The notes under the pieces: model-generated
Database searches by the model: none
The model's input: the letters and a program-made list of their open reading frames with translations, nothing else
What the model was told of the DNA's origin: nothing
Part shown: one piece after another, positions 54,738 through 64,000 of the stretch
Numbering within the stretch: position 1 is the stretch's first letter
Layout: each line of letters begins with the position of its first letter
Translations under genes and position numbers: made by a program
Assembly: GCF_003852535.1 (NCBI RefSeq)
Contig: NZ_QAJP01000005.1
Coordinates: forward strand, 206,403-270,402
Direction of reading: 5' to 3'
From: Herminiimonas sp. KBW02
GTDB taxonomy: Bacteria > Pseudomonadota > Gammaproteobacteria > Burkholderiales > Burkholderiaceae_D
Length of the DNA stretch: 64,000 bases

Positions 54738-55601
54738 TTAGTCGAGTTCGCGATGTCTGAGGATGACGTGTTCGTGCGCGCGGAAATGGGCTGCCAATTG
54801 CTCGACCATGTACACCGAGCGATGCTGGCCGCCGGTACAGCCGATGGCGACGGTCAGATAGCTGCGATTGTCTTTTTTGAAGGCAGGCAGCCATTTTTCG
54901 ACGAAGCTGCGGATATCTGCCAGCAAGGCAGTGGCATCCGGCTGCGCTTGCAAGAACGCCTGTACCGGCGCATCTCGTCCTGTCAGCGGGCGTAATTGCG
55001 TGTCGTAGTGGGGATTCGGCAGCATACGCACATCAAATACCAGGTCGGCATCCAGCGGTACGCCGAATTTGAAAGCGAAAGATTCAAACAATACGGTCAG
55101 CGGTGAGTGGTCACTTTCGATCAGCGCCTTGATCCAGCCGCGCAATTTATTCGCGCTCATGCCGGAGGTATCGATGACGTGGCTGATTTCTTCGACGCCG
55201 GACAGCATTTCGCGTTCTTCGCGTATGCATTCAGTCAGCGTGCGGCGATCTTCGGCTGCGGTGCTGCTGAAGCCGCGGTGCGACAGCGGGTGGCTGCGGC
55301 GGGTTTCGGAAAAACGCGCAATCAGTGAATCGGTCTTCGCGGTGAGGAACAGGACTTTGACTTCATGCCCCTGGTTTTGCAGCCATGATATATCTGCCGG
55401 CAAACCCATCAGGGAGCTGGCGCTGCGTGCATCCATCGCGACGGCGAGTTTGTCCGCGTGTTCTTCCTGGCGTGTAGCAACCAGCGCCCGCAACAGGGTA
55501 GGCGGGAGGTTATCGACACAGAAATAACCAGCGTCTTCGAGGGAGGTCAGTCCGACTGATTTGCCGGATCCGGAGATTCCGGTGATGAGAATAATGCGCA
55601 T
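54738..55601 (-). CDS. rapZ: RNase adapter / nucleotide-binding protein RapZ
   Basis: A 287-residue P-loop protein of the RapZ (YvcJ) family. In enterobacteria RapZ targets small RNA GlmZ to RNase E and controls glucosamine-6-phosphate synthesis. Walker A is [26 protein letters not shown]. Later landmarks are [55 protein letters not shown] and [20 protein letters not shown]. Start: ATG at 55601, which places Walker A at residue 8. A GTG at 55625 adds eight residues without support. The neighbours hprK and ptsN form the regulatory PTS block. Confidence 0.94.
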   Translation of the reverse strand: MRIILITGISGSGKSVGLTSLEDAGYFCVDNLPPTLLRALVATRQEEHADKLAVAMDARSASSLMGLPADISWLQNQGHEVKVLFLTAKTDSLIARFSETRRSHPLSHRGFSSTAAEDRRTLTECIREEREMLSGVEEISHVIDTSGMSANKLRGWIKALIESDHSPLTVLFESFAFKFGVPLDADLVFDVRMLPNPHYDTQLRPLTGRDAPVQAFLQAQPDATALLADIRSFVEKWLPAFKKDNRSYLTVAIGCTGGQHRSVYMVEQLAAHFRAHEHVILRHRELD

Positions 55602-55671
55602 AGGATGATGATACCCCAAGCACAAGACTAAGGTGCCGTTGCGAAAATTTCGCTTGGGCCGGACCTAGTAT

Positions 55672-56613
55672 TTACTCGTCGCTTTCCATCGCTTTTTGCT
55701 GGCGCACCATGAAATCTTTCAGGGTGTCTATGCCGCGCAATTGCAGGATGGTATTGCGTACCGCCGCTTCCAGCAGTACCGCCAGATTTCGGCCGGCTTC
55801 GACCGGGATCACGACTTTGCGTATCGAGAGGCCGAGAATTTCTTCGCTTTGCGACGGCAGCGGCAGGCGTTCATAGCTTTCTTCCAGCGTACTGCGACGA
55901 ACCAGATGCACGATCAGCTTCAGACGCATCTTCCGGCGCACTGCGGTTTCACCGAATATGGTGCGGATATCGAGCAGGCCGAGACCGCGTACTTCCAGCA
56001 GATTTTGCAGTAGCGGCGGGCAGCGGCCTTCTATCATGTGCGGTGCGATGCGTGCGAATTCGACTGCGTCATCGGCCACCAGGCCATGATTGCGTGAAAT
56101 CAGTTCCAGGCCCAGTTCGCTTTTGCCCAGACCAGACTCACCGGTGATCAGCACACCTACACCCAGCACGTCCATGAATACGCCGTGCATGGTGATGCGT
56201 TGCGCCAGTTTCTTCGATAGATAGACACGCAGGAAATCGATGACCTGTGCTGCCGGCAGCGGAGTCGAGAACAAAGGGATGTTCTTTTCATCGCAGATCG
56301 CCATGATGTCGGCAGGTGTTTCCAGGCCTTGCGCGATGATGAAAGCAGGCGGTTCGCCAGCCACCAGTTCGGCGGTGTGATGCGCCCGTCCACCTTGCGA
56401 CAGGCGTTGGTAGTACTCCACTTCCTGATGACCAAAAACCTGGATACGACCGGGGTGGATCAGGTTCAAGTGACCGACCTGGTCTGCAGCCGAAGTCGCA
56501 TCGCCGGAAATCAGGCGCTCGCCACCGGGGAACCCGGCGAACCATCCGAGTTGCAGTGATTCACGGTTGTCGTCGTAGATTTGCTGAACGGAGAGCGGTG
56601 TCGATAGTGGCAT
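55672..56613 (-). CDS. hprK: HPr kinase/phosphorylase
   Basis: A 313-residue bifunctional kinase/phosphorylase that acts on Ser-46 of HPr-type proteins. The N-terminal domain (residues 1-130) has [21 protein letters not shown]. Walker A is [32 protein letters not shown] near residues 152-183. The family signature is [30 protein letters not shown], and the C-terminal segment is [26 protein letters not shown]-like ([17 protein letters not shown]). In proteobacteria it works with PtsN and PtsO-type phosphocarriers rather than with a sugar PTS. No HPr gene is in the window. Confidence 0.95.
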   Translation of the reverse strand: MPLSTPLSVQQIYDDNRESLQLGWFAGFPGGERLISGDATSAADQVGHLNLIHPGRIQVFGHQEVEYYQRLSQGGRAHHTAELVAGEPPAFIIAQGLETPADIMAICDEKNIPLFSTPLPAAQVIDFLRVYLSKKLAQRITMHGVFMDVLGVGVLITGESGLGKSELGLELISRNHGLVADDAVEFARIAPHMIEGRCPPLLQNLLEVRGLGLLDIRTIFGETAVRRKMRLKLIVHLVRRSTLEESYERLPLPSQSEEILGLSIRKVVIPVEAGRNLAVLLEAAVRNTILQLRGIDTLKDFMVRQQKAMESDE

Positions 56614-56664
56614 GTTGTGGATGCTGACAGGACAGGATGCGCGCCGTGGAAAAGGCGCGGCGGA

Positions 56665-57138
56665 TTAGTTGGTGCTTTGCAGACTAGGCTGCCAGGTAAT
56701 CAGGCGCGCATGGACTGCCGCCGGATCTTCTGTGCTGGCCAGCAAATTACGGAACGCTTCATCGGAAAACATTTCTGCCAGTTCGGACAGGATTTCCAGA
56801 TGCTGTTGCGTCACGTGATCCGGGATCAACAGGAAAATCAAGAGATTCACCGGTTGTCCGTCAGGCGACTCAAACGGGATCGGCTGCGCCAGGCGCACGA
56901 AAGCAGCCAATGGTGCTTTCAGGCCCTTGATACGACCGTGAGGCACGGCAACGCCATGACCGAGACCGGTCGAACCGAGTCGTTCGCGCGCGAACAGATT
57001 GTCGGAGACGACGGAACGGGCAATGCCACAGTTGTTTTCGAAAATTAAACCTACCTGTTCGAACGTACGTTTTTTGCTGGAGACATCCAGATCAAGTACT
57101 ACGTTGGCAGGGGGGAGAATCTGACTTAAATGGTTCAT
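56665..57138 (-). CDS. ptsN: PTS IIA-like nitrogen regulatory protein PtsN
   Basis: A 157-residue EIIA-Ntr protein. The phospho-acceptor His is in GLGHGVAVPHGRIKGL near residues 64-79. Other landmarks are DLDVSSKKRTFEQVGLIFEN, DNLFARERLGSTG, PIPFESPDGQPVNLLIFLLIPD and HLEILSELAEMFSDEAFRN. It regulates potassium and nitrogen-linked processes by its phosphorylation state. Start: ATG at 57138 (MNHLSQILPP). A GTG four codons upstream is equally weak. In many betaproteobacteria rpoN and an hpf gene precede ptsN, but here neither is present upstream. Confidence 0.94.
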   Translation of the reverse strand: MNHLSQILPPANVVLDLDVSSKKRTFEQVGLIFENNCGIARSVVSDNLFARERLGSTGLGHGVAVPHGRIKGLKAPLAAFVRLAQPIPFESPDGQPVNLLIFLLIPDHVTQQHLEILSELAEMFSDEAFRNLLASTEDPAAVHARLITWQPSLQSTN

Positions 57139-57334
57139 GGTGCGACGCACAAAAAAAGGACTCTGCGAGGAATTATAGGCCTATTCGATGGCGATAGGGC
57201 CTGAATCGGGAAAGCTGGGCCGGTGCCGACCCGTCTGTTGCAGATAAGACGCACCTTTTAATGCGACTTGCCATAGCTATTGCTGTTTTCTGATAGATCG
57301 ATTAGACCACAAGCGAACCGATTCGTTAAGCCCG

Positions 57335-57362
57335 GGATGAAGCTTATAAGCAAGCTTCATCC
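57335..57362. other. Perfect 11-bp hairpin after queF
   Basis: GGATGAAGCTT (57335-57345) pairs with AAGCTTCATCC (57352-57362) with a 6-nt loop, about 20 bases past the queF stop. There is no T-run on the minus strand, so it is a likely 3' structure of the queF transcript but not a standard terminator. The rest of 57139-57380 holds no gene. Confidence 0.5.
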
Positions 57363-57380
57363 ATGGAACTTACATCGTGC

Positions 57381-58220
57381 TTACTGCCTTGCGTTACGAG
57401 CGTTTGACGGCGGTTTGCCAGTGCTGAAGTTGCTGCGCCACGGGTTGATGTCGAGGCCGCCGCGACGCGTGTAGCGTGCATAAACAGCAAGTTTTTGTGG
57501 TTTGCACTGACGCAATATGTCCATAAAGATACGTTCTACGCATTGCTCATGGAATTCGTTGTGTTCACGGAAACCTATCAGGTAATGCAGCAAGCTGGCC
57601 TGATTAATCTGCGGTCCTACATAATGGATCTGTACGCTGCCCCAGTCCGGCTGGCCGGTTACCAGGCAATTCGATTTCAGCAAATTGGAGAGCAGGGTTT
57701 CTTCTACCGGCGCTTCATCGTGCGCAGCCTGCAGCAAGGATGGATCAGGCGTGTAGTCGTTGACTTCGATGTCCAGTCTATCCAGCAACATGCCGTCGAG
57801 CTCGCCGATACTGATCTTGGCAAAGTCTTCCGGTAGCGTCAGCGAAATTTGCACAGGTGCGCCAAAACCTGCGGACAAATCTGCGCGCAGCAATTCCAGC
57901 AAGGCATCGGTACCGCCCAGCTTGGTTTGGTTGAACGAATTCAGATAAAGCTTGAACGATTTCGATTCGATGATGTTGGGTGAGTCAGCCGGCGCCATGA
58001 TACGTGCGATCGCGACTTGCGGCTTGCCGCGCATATTCAGCCACGACAATTCATAGGCATTCCAGATATCGACGCCGAAGAAGGGCAGGTCGCCGGTAAG
58101 GCCCAGTTCATCACGCTTGCCCTGGCGCGGAATCGGAAACAGCAGGGATGGATCGTACTGGGTCTGGTAAACCGAAGGCTTGCCCAGTGGCGATGCGTCC
58201 GGCGTAGATGACGTGGTCAT
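57381..58220 (-). CDS. queF: NADPH-dependent preQ0 reductase, long form
   Basis: A 279-residue enzyme that reduces preQ0 to preQ1 in queuosine synthesis. It is the double-domain (YqcD-type) form. The catalytic Cys is C185 in [22 protein letters not shown], with D192 as proton donor. The QueF signature E-H-x4-E-type segment is [17 protein letters not shown] near residues 217-233. The N-terminal half carries the NADPH-side segments [20 protein letters not shown] and [16 protein letters not shown]. It is transcribed with or after ilvA on the minus strand. The other pathway gene in the window is queC. Confidence 0.95.
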   Translation of the reverse strand: MTTSSTPDASPLGKPSVYQTQYDPSLLFPIPRQGKRDELGLTGDLPFFGVDIWNAYELSWLNMRGKPQVAIARIMAPADSPNIIESKSFKLYLNSFNQTKLGGTDALLELLRADLSAGFGAPVQISLTLPEDFAKISIGELDGMLLDRLDIEVNDYTPDPSLLQAAHDEAPVEETLLSNLLKSNCLVTGQPDWGSVQIHYVGPQINQASLLHYLIGFREHNEFHEQCVERIFMDILRQCKPQKLAVYARYTRRGGLDINPWRSNFSTGKPPSNARNARQ

Positions 58221-58231
58221 GGCAATAGCTT

Positions 58232-59755
58232 TTACAAAAACAATTTATAGACAGGGTTGACGCTCTCATCCCAATGGCGATAGCCCAGGCCTGCGAGTGA
58301 AGTACGGAAGGCTTTCATTTCTTTCTTCGGTACTTGCAAGCCGACCAGGATGCGGCCTACATCACCGCCCTGATTGCGGTAATGGAACAGGCTGATATTC
58401 CAGTTCGGCGCCACGCTGTCGAGGAAGCGCATGAGTGCACCCGGACGCTCCGGGAATTCAAAGCGATACAGGATTTCATCTTGCGTGAGCTCACTCTTGC
58501 CGCCGACCAGGTGACGGATATGGCCTTTGGCCAGTTCGTCATGCGTCAGGTCCAGTGTTTTGAAGCCGTGCTTCTCAAACAGCTTGGTGATTTTTCCGGC
58601 TTCATCGCGGTCTGCGATTTGCATGCCGACGAAGATGTGCGCCAGTTTGTCATCGCTGATGCGGTAGTTGAATTCGGTCACGTTGCGCGGGCCTATCAAT
58701 TCGCAGAAGCGCTTGAAGCTGCCACGCTCTTCAGGGATGGTGACGGCGAATACGCCTTCGCGCGCAGTACCGACGTCAGCCATTTCAGCGACGAAGCGCA
58801 GGCGGTCGAAATTCATGTTGGCACCGCTGGCAACCGTGACCAGGGTTTCATTCTTCAACGGTTTCTTGCTGGCGCGGGCCCGTTCTATATAGGCCTTGGC
58901 ACCGGCTACGGCGAGCGCGCCGGACGGTTCGAGGATGCTGCGCGTATCCTGGAATACATCCTTGATCGCGGTGCATACTTCATTGGTATCGACCACGATG
59001 ACTTCATCCACATACTGTTTCGCCAGGCGGAAGGTTTCTTCGCCGACCAGTTTGACCGCGGTGCCGTCGGCGAACAGGCCGACATCCGGCAGCGTGATGC
59101 GGCGTCCGGCTTGCAGGCTGCGTGCCATCGCATCGGAATCCGAGGTTTGTACGCCGATGACTTTAATTTCAGGACGTACTGCCTTGACGTAAGCCGCGAC
59201 ACCGGCGATCAGGCCACCGCCGCCGATAGGGACGAAAATTGCATGGATAGGCCCGGCGTGTTGACGCAGGATTTCCATACCGATCGTGCCTTGCCCGGCG
59301 ATCACGTCCGGGTCGTCGAATGGGTGGACGAAGGTCAGCTTGAGTTTTTTCTCCAGTGTCAGTGCATGCTGGTAAGCGTCGGAATACGAATCGCCGAACA
59401 GCACGACTTCACCACCGCGCGCCTTGACTGCTTCAACCTTGACCGACGGGGTAGTGGTCGGCATCACAATCACGGCACGGCAACCGAGTTTGGTGGCTGA
59501 CAGCGCTACACCCTGGGCATGATTGCCGGCCGAAGCGCAAATCACGCCGCGCTTCATTTGTGCTGGCGGCAGGTGCGCCATCTTGTTGTATGCGCCGCGC
59601 AGCTTGAAGCTGAACACGCTTTGAATATCTTCACGTTTGAAGTAAATCTGATTGCCCACACGCTGCGACAGCGTTGGTGCCAGCTCGAGCGGGGATTCCA
59701 CGGCGACATCGTAGACGCGCGCGGTTAAAACTTTCTTCAAATAGTCGGTAGTCAT
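58232..59755 (-). CDS. ilvA: Biosynthetic threonine ammonia-lyase
   Basis: A 507-residue PLP enzyme that converts threonine to 2-oxobutanoate, the first step of isoleucine synthesis. The PLP lysine is in [22 protein letters not shown] near residue 56. [10 protein letters not shown] and the glycine loop [12 protein letters not shown] are present. The C-terminal half has two ACT-like regulatory domains (residues about 330-410 and 425-505) for isoleucine and valine feedback. Start: ATG at 59755 ([10 protein letters not shown]), which gives the usual family length. A perfect -10 box lies 62 bases upstream. Confidence 0.96.
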   Translation of the reverse strand: MTTDYLKKVLTARVYDVAVESPLELAPTLSQRVGNQIYFKREDIQSVFSFKLRGAYNKMAHLPPAQMKRGVICASAGNHAQGVALSATKLGCRAVIVMPTTTPSVKVEAVKARGGEVVLFGDSYSDAYQHALTLEKKLKLTFVHPFDDPDVIAGQGTIGMEILRQHAGPIHAIFVPIGGGGLIAGVAAYVKAVRPEIKVIGVQTSDSDAMARSLQAGRRITLPDVGLFADGTAVKLVGEETFRLAKQYVDEVIVVDTNEVCTAIKDVFQDTRSILEPSGALAVAGAKAYIERARASKKPLKNETLVTVASGANMNFDRLRFVAEMADVGTAREGVFAVTIPEERGSFKRFCELIGPRNVTEFNYRISDDKLAHIFVGMQIADRDEAGKITKLFEKHGFKTLDLTHDELAKGHIRHLVGGKSELTQDEILYRFEFPERPGALMRFLDSVAPNWNISLFHYRNQGGDVGRILVGLQVPKKEMKAFRTSLAGLGYRHWDESVNPVYKLFL

Positions 59756-59816
59756 AGGATTCAATATCATGGGCGCGCGTGAAAACAGGGTTTGTTTTCG
59801 TGCGGCGCAGCACATC

Positions 59817-59822
59817 ATTATA
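59817..59822 (-). promoter_or_regulatory. Likely -10 box of the ilvA promoter
   Basis: TATAAT on the minus strand, 62 bases before the ilvA start. The -35 region is poor (TGAGTT or ATGAGT at 16-17 bp). The local ATTATAAT also gives TATAAT on the plus strand at 59819-59824, so divergent transcription toward the DedA gene is possible from the same spot. Confidence 0.45.
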
Positions 59823-59872
59823 ATGGACGACGTTTAAGAACTCATTTCACAAATATCAGCGAAATGCGTTCT

Positions 59873-59898
59873 AGCTGTATCAGCATGCTGATACAGCT
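59873..59898. promoter_or_regulatory. Perfect 26-bp palindrome between ilvA and the DedA gene
   Basis: Each arm is AGCTGTATCAGCA and its exact complement, without a loop. It lies 118 bases upstream of ilvA and 72 bases upstream of the divergent DedA gene, and about 50 bases behind the shared -10 box. A loop-free dyad in a divergent promoter region is the form expected of a dimeric repressor or activator site, but no known consensus is matched. Confidence 0.4.
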
Positions 59899-59969
59899 TT
59901 CCTCCACTCAATATGAATGAGCCTGCGATTTGAATTTATTACCCTTGAATTTGCCGATACGCGTGACGC

Positions 59970-60458
59970 ATGGTTGAAACCGCCGTCCAGTGGGTGTTGA
60001 CGACGCTGGCTGCGCCTGAAGTCGGCCTGCTTTCAGTCTTTCTCATCAGTTTTGTTTCCGCGACGCTGTTGCCGCTGGGCTCGGAGCCGGCCGTGTTTGC
60101 GGTCGTCAAGGCGAATATAGCCCTGTTCTGGCCAGCTTTACTGGTCGCTACCGCCGGGAATACCCTGGGCGGGGTGGTCAATTATTGGATGGGACGAGGT
60201 GCGAAGCAGGTCTTCGCCAAGGAAAGGGAAACACGCTGGTTTGGCTGGCTGCAGCGTTTTGGTGCCAAAACCATGTTGCTGGCCTGGCTGCCGGGCATAG
60301 GCGACCCGCTGTGCTTGCTGGCCGGATGGCTCAAATTACCGTTCTGGCCATGCGTTTTTTACATGGCGATAGGTAAATTCCTGCGTTACCTGACCATGAC
60401 CTGGCTGTTGCTCTATATACCTGATGGTTTTTGGCATTATTTGGCGAATGTGTTTTAA
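59970..60458 (+). CDS. DedA/YqaA family membrane protein
   Basis: A 162-residue membrane protein of the DedA/SNARE-associated superfamily, YqaA subgroup. These proteins affect membrane lipid transport, pH and drug sensitivity. Landmarks are LISFVSATLLPLGSEPAVFAVV, VATAGNTLGGVVNYWMGRGA, RFGAKTMLLAWLPGIGDPLCLLAGWLKLPF and a C-terminal span. The re-entrant motif with the Pro-Gly-Asp segment is present. Start: ATG at 59970. The upstream sequence has no strong Shine-Dalgarno. It is divergent from ilvA across the palindrome. Confidence 0.85.
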   Translation: MVETAVQWVLTTLAAPEVGLLSVFLISFVSATLLPLGSEPAVFAVVKANIALFWPALLVATAGNTLGGVVNYWMGRGAKQVFAKERETRWFGWLQRFGAKTMLLAWLPGIGDPLCLLAGWLKLPFWPCVFYMAIGKFLRYLTMTWLLLYIPDGFWHYLANVF

Positions 60459-60480
60459 AACGCCGGATTTTGCGTTTTTT
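60457..60480 (+). terminator. Weak intrinsic terminator after the DedA gene
   Basis: AAAACGC (60457-60463) pairs with GCGTTTT (60472-60478) and T-run to 60480; the loop is 8 nt. The stem overlaps the stop codon, and it has only three G-C pairs. Confidence 0.5.
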
Positions 60481-60599
60481 ACCTCTGCCTATCCGGATCA
60501 GCCCATCATTTTTCCTTTTTCTGCCATGCACGTCTGTCGGGCGTGTTGCAGCGCAATCAGCTAAAATGCGTATTTAGCGTTAATTCAATTGACCCACTG

Positions 60600-63500
60600 A
60601 TGAACGCCCCAGTACAAATTCAGAACCTTCTGGCGGATGGCCCTGGCGGTGCCGTGCCTACCCGCTTGCGTGAAATTCCCTATAACTACACTTCATTCTC
60701 CGACCGCGAAATCGTGATTCGGCTGTTGGGTGAGGATGCCTGGCTGCTGCTCGACCAGTTGCGCGGGGCACGCCAGACCGGTCGTTCCGCACGGATGCTG
60801 TATGAAGTGTTGGGCGACATCTGGGTCGTGCAACGCAATCCTTATCTGCAGGACGACCTGCTGGACAATCCCAAGCGTCGCCAGGCATTGATCGATGCCT
60901 TGCATCACCGCCTGGTTGAAGTCGAGAAGCGCCGCAGCACGGATCTGGCTACCTCGACCGATGAAAACGCAGCGCGTCGCAGTGCTGCGGTGGAAGCATT
61001 GCTGAAATCGGCGCGCAAGGCAGTCACTGCCTTTGGCGAGGAATTCCGTCGCACCTACGATTTACGCAAACGCGCGAACCGGGTGCTGGGTCGCTACACC
61101 GAAAAAGACAATATCAAGTTCGATGGCTTGTCGCGTGTCTCGCACGTGACTGACGCGACCGACTGGCGCGTTGAATACCCGTTTGTGGTGTTGACGCCTG
61201 ACAGCGAAGATGAAATGGCCGGCCTGGTCAAAGCCTGTATCGAACTCGGCCTGACTATCATCCCGCGCGGCGGCGGTACCGGCTATACCGGTGGCGCAGT
61301 GCCGCTGACGCCGATGTCGGCTGTCATCAATACCGAAAAACTGGAAGCGCTGGGCGCGGTTGAAATGACCATGTTGCCAGGCGTTGACCGTGAATACGCT
61401 ACCATCTATTCGGGTGCTGGCGTCGTGACCAAACGGGTTTCCGATGCCGCAGAAAAAGCCGGCTTCGTCTTTGCTGTCGATCCGACTTCGGCCGAAGCTT
61501 CGTGCATAGGCGGCAATATCGCGATGAACGCAGGCGGCAAGAAAGCCGTGTTGTGGGGTACTGCGCTCGACAACCTCGCCAGCTGGCGCATGGTAGACCC
61601 GAACGGCGACTGGCTGGAAGTTACGCGCCTGGAGCACAACCTCGGCAAAATCCATGATGCGCCGGTCGCCAAGTTCAAGCTGGAATGGACGCATCCGGCC
61701 GAGAAGGGCCGCGTCAATCAGCCTTTCAAGACCGAGACGCTGGAAATTGCCGGCCGCACCTTCCGCAAAGAAGGCCTGGGCAAAGACGTTACCGATAAAT
61801 TCCTGTCCGGTTTGCCGGGCGTGCAAAAAGAAGGGTGCGACGGCTTGATTACGTCGGCGCGCTGGATCCTGCACAAGATGCCCAAGCATACGCGTACCGT
61901 GTGTCTGGAATTCTTCGGTCATTCGCGCGATGCGATCCCATCCATTGTCGAGATCAAGGATTTCCTTGATGCTGAAACCAAAAAAGGCGGCGCTATTCTG
62001 GCTGGTCTTGAGCATCTGGATGAACGCTATCTGCGCGCAGTCGGTTATGCGACCAAATCCAAACGCGGCATCTTGCCGAAGATGGCTTTGTTTGGCGACA
62101 TCGTCGGCGACGATGAAAACGCCGTGGCGCAAGCTGCATCCGAAGTCGTACGCCTGGCGAATACTCGCGTCGGCGAAGGCTTTGTTGCGGTCAGCCCGGA
62201 AGCACGTAAGAAATTCTGGCTCGATCGTGCGCGTACCGCTGCGATTTCCAAACATACCAACGCCTTCAAAATCAATGAAGACGTCGTGATCCCGCTGGAT
62301 CGCATGGGTGAATATTCGGACGGTATAGAACGCATTAACGTTGAGCTATCGATAGGCAACAAGCTGCAATTGCTGGAAGAGCTGCACACCTTCTTCACCA
62401 AAGGCAATCTGCCACTGGGCAAGAGCGATGATGCAGAAGGCGATGACATTCCTGCTGCCGAATTGCTGGAAGATCGCGTGCATCAGGCGGAGGCGCTGAT
62501 CGCTGCTGCCACCGCACGCTGGACTTATATGCTGGATAACCTTGACCAGCCTTTGCGTAATGCGAAGGATGAGTTGAGTGCGCTGGGTCTGGAAAAACTC
62601 TTGCCTGTATTTGAAGATCGTTTGCAGGTGCAACCGGACGCGACCGTATTCGATGTGATCCAGGATCGCACCATCCGTGTGTCGTGGAAGACGGAAATCC
62701 GTGCGCAGCTGCGCCAGATTTTCAGCGGCGCATCGTTTCGCCTGATTCTGGATGAAGCAACGGCTATCCACAAACGTGTATTGCGTGGTCGCGTCTTCGT
62801 GGCGCTGCATATGCACGCCGGTGACGGTAACGTCCACACCAACATCCCGGTCAATTCCGATCACTACCAGATGCTGCAGGATGCGCACGCAGCCGTGGCG
62901 CGCATCATGGCGCTGGCACGTTCGCTGAATGGCGTGATTTCCGGTGAGCATGGTATCGGCATTACCAAACTCGAATTCCTGACTGAAGCAGAGCTGGCCG
63001 ATTTCCGTTCGTACAAACGACGCATAGATCCGGAAGGTCACTTCAACAAAGGCAAGCTGATGGACATGTCTGAGCTGAGCGCAGATTTGCGCAATGCTTA
63101 CACACCATCTTTCGGCCTGATGGGTCATGAATCGCTGATCATGCAACAAAGCGATATCGGTGCGATTGCCAATAGCGTCAAGGATTGCCTGCGCTGCGGT
63201 AAATGCAAACCGGTATGTGCGACGCATGTGCCGCGTGCCAATTTGCTGTATTCGCCGCGTAATAAGATTCTTGCGACTTCATTGCTGGTGGAAGCCTTCC
63301 TGTATGAAGAGCAGACCCGTCGCGGCATCTCGATCAAGCATTGGGAAGAGTTCGAAGACGTCGCCGATCACTGCACGGTTTGCCATAAATGTCTGACGCC
63401 TTGCCCGGTCGATATCGACTTCGGCGATGTATCGATGAATATGCGCAACCTGCTGCGCAAGATGAACAAGAAGTCCTTTAATCCGGGCACTGCGGCATCC

Positions 63501-64000
63501 ATGTTCTTCCTGAATGCTACTGATCCGGCGACCATCAATGCGACGCGTCAGGTCATGATAGCTTGGGGCTACAAGGCGCAGCGTTTTGGTCATGATGTTC
63601 TGAAAAAGCTGGCGAAGAAACAGACTTCCGCACCGCGTGCGACGGTCGGCAAGCCACCTATCAAGGAACAGGTCATCCACTTTATCAATAAGAAGATGCC
63701 TGGCAATCTGCCGAAGAAAACCGCGCGCGCCTTGCTGGATATCGAAGACGATAAAGTCGTGCCTATCATTCGTGATCCGAAGACCACGACGATGGATACT
63801 GAAGCCGTGTTTTATTTCCCGGGTTGCGGTTCCGAGCGTTTGTTCTCGCAGGTAGGTCTGGCGACACAGGCGATGTTGTGGAACGTAGGCGTGCAAACTG
63901 TCTTGCCACCGGGTTACCTGTGCTGCGGTTATCCGCAACGCGGCTCCGGCAATTACGACAAGGCGGAAAAAATCATCACTGATAATCGCGTGCTGTTCCA
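60600..64000 (+). CDS. FAD-linked oxidase / iron-sulfur fusion protein (partial, runs off the right edge)
   Basis: Open from the ATG at 60600 ([11 protein letters not shown]) through 1,133 codons to the window end without a stop, so its 3' part is missing. Order: an N-terminal helical domain (residues 1 to about 185) of the DUF3683 type; a GlcD-like FAD-binding domain ([15 protein letters not shown] near residues 220-235, [20 protein letters not shown]); a C-terminal FAD-oxidase part ([27 protein letters not shown]); two 4Fe-4S motifs ([23 protein letters not shown]); and the start of a CCG domain ([28 protein letters not shown]). It resembles glycolate/D-lactate dehydrogenase subunits GlcD and GlcF fused in one chain. 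The substrate is unknown. Confidence 0.88.
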   Translation, partial: MNAPVQIQNLLADGPGGAVPTRLREIPYNYTSFSDREIVIRLLGEDAWLLLDQLRGARQTGRSARMLYEVLGDIWVVQRNPYLQDDLLDNPKRRQALIDALHHRLVEVEKRRSTDLATSTDENAARRSAAVEALLKSARKAVTAFGEEFRRTYDLRKRANRVLGRYTEKDNIKFDGLSRVSHVTDATDWRVEYPFVVLTPDSEDEMAGLVKACIELGLTIIPRGGGTGYTGGAVPLTPMSAVINTEKLEALGAVEMTMLPGVDREYATIYSGAGVVTKRVSDAAEKAGFVFAVDPTSAEASCIGGNIAMNAGGKKAVLWGTALDNLASWRMVDPNGDWLEVTRLEHNLGKIHDAPVAKFKLEWTHPAEKGRVNQPFKTETLEIAGRTFRKEGLGKDVTDKFLSGLPGVQKEGCDGLITSARWILHKMPKHTRTVCLEFFGHSRDAIPSIVEIKDFLDAETKKGGAILAGLEHLDERYLRAVGYATKSKRGILPKMALFGDIVGDDENAVAQAASEVVRLANTRVGEGFVAVSPEARKKFWLDRARTAAISKHTNAFKINEDVVIPLDRMGEYSDGIERINVELSIGNKLQLLEELHTFFTKGNLPLGKSDDAEGDDIPAAELLEDRVHQAEALIAAATARWTYMLDNLDQPLRNAKDELSALGLEKLLPVFEDRLQVQPDATVFDVIQDRTIRVSWKTEIRAQLRQIFSGASFRLILDEATAIHKRVLRGRVFVALHMHAGDGNVHTNIPVNSDHYQMLQDAHAAVARIMALARSLNGVISGEHGIGITKLEFLTEAELADFRSYKRRIDPEGHFNKGKLMDMSELSADLRNAYTPSFGLMGHESLIMQQSDIGAIANSVKDCLRCGKCKPVCATHVPRANLLYSPRNKILATSLLVEAFLYEEQTRRGISIKHWEEFEDVADHCTVCHKCLTPCPVDIDFGDVSMNMRNLLRKMNKKSFNPGTAASMFFLNATDPATINATRQVMIAWGYKAQRFGHDVLKKLAKKQTSAPRATVGKPPIKEQVIHFINKKMPGNLPKKTARALLDIEDDKVVPIIRDPKTTTMDTEAVFYFPGCGSERLFSQVGLATQAMLWNVGVQTVLPPGYLCCGYPQRGSGNYDKAEKIITDNRVLF

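Noticed and set aside
58334-59500. A 388-codon open frame on the plus strand opposite ilvA
   Set aside because: Fully covered by ilvA, whose motifs are clear; the antisense product has no recognisable domain and no ribosome binding site.
61062-63938. Several open frames of 100-397 codons on the minus strand near the right edge
   Set aside because: They lie antisense to the long FAD/iron-sulfur gene, which is open on the plus strand to the window end and carries unmistakable motifs.

Overview
The window is ordinary chromosomal DNA of a betaproteobacterium. The best fit is Burkholderiales, family Oxalobacteraceae (a Herminiimonas/Janthinobacterium-like organism). This is inferred from gene order and protein character only, because no database search was possible. 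Supporting signs are the betaproteobacterial cytochrome oxidase biogenesis cluster, the block lolB-ispE-tRNA-Gln-prs-rplY-pth-ychF, a regulatory-PTS block ptsN-hprK-rapZ, a PhaM-like granule protein, and an HrcA-type CIRCE element in front of rpoH. Coding density is high, and most transcription units end in clear intrinsic terminators.

Layout. 0.3-20 kb: phosphatidylserine synthase, lactate permease, queC, two tandem DUF3108 proteins, a periplasmic solute-binding protein, a PhaM-like protein, an MFS exporter, a TauE/SafE permease, a ProQ-domain protein, a TerC-family protein, a two-component system, a periplasmic glutathione peroxidase, a ferritin-like di-iron protein, two metal-linked periplasmic proteins (DUF411, PCuAC), trmL, comF and bioC. 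20.6-30.1 kb: a one-direction aa3-type cytochrome c oxidase cluster holding the structural genes coxB, coxA and coxC. It also holds the maturation genes: a 38-residue assembly protein, ctaG/Cox11, SURF1, two Sco-like copper proteins, and ctaA and ctaB for heme A. 30-38.5 kb: rpoH under a perfect CIRCE operator, ftsY-ftsE-ftsX, an M16 peptidase pair, rsmD, coaD and a 2[4Fe-4S] ferredoxin. 38.5-42.5 kb: a diguanylate cyclase and a MOSC protein, then a small accessory islet that looks more AT-rich. The islet has a propeller-like orphan protein, a gene fragment overlapping its start, an unassigned small ORF and a long imperfect hairpin. 42.5-50 kb: ychF, pth, rplY, prs, tRNA-Gln(UUG), ispE, lolB and a TPR protein, all on the minus strand. 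50-54 kb: mutM, a dynamin-like GTPase and mutY. 54-60 kb: a LON-domain protein, rapZ-hprK-ptsN, queF, ilvA and a DedA/YqaA protein. 60.6 kb to the right edge: a very long FAD-oxidase/iron-sulfur fusion protein that runs off the window.

How the genes work together. The central cluster builds a respiratory terminal oxidase. CtaG and the Sco proteins supply and shape the copper sites, CtaB and CtaA convert heme B to heme A, and SURF1 helps heme insertion. The PCuAC and DUF411 proteins upstream may add periplasmic copper handling. queC and queF, 53 kb apart, are two steps of queuosine precursor synthesis. mutM and mutY form the 8-oxoguanine repair pair, here separated by a dynamin. I found no CRISPR array, prophage, intact insertion sequence or obvious new multi-gene system. 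The observations most worth following are the CIRCE-rpoH arrangement, the accessory islet at 40.6-42.5 kb, the second Sco-like protein, the perfect 26-bp palindrome between ilvA and the DedA gene, and the mutually exclusive hairpins in the terC leader.
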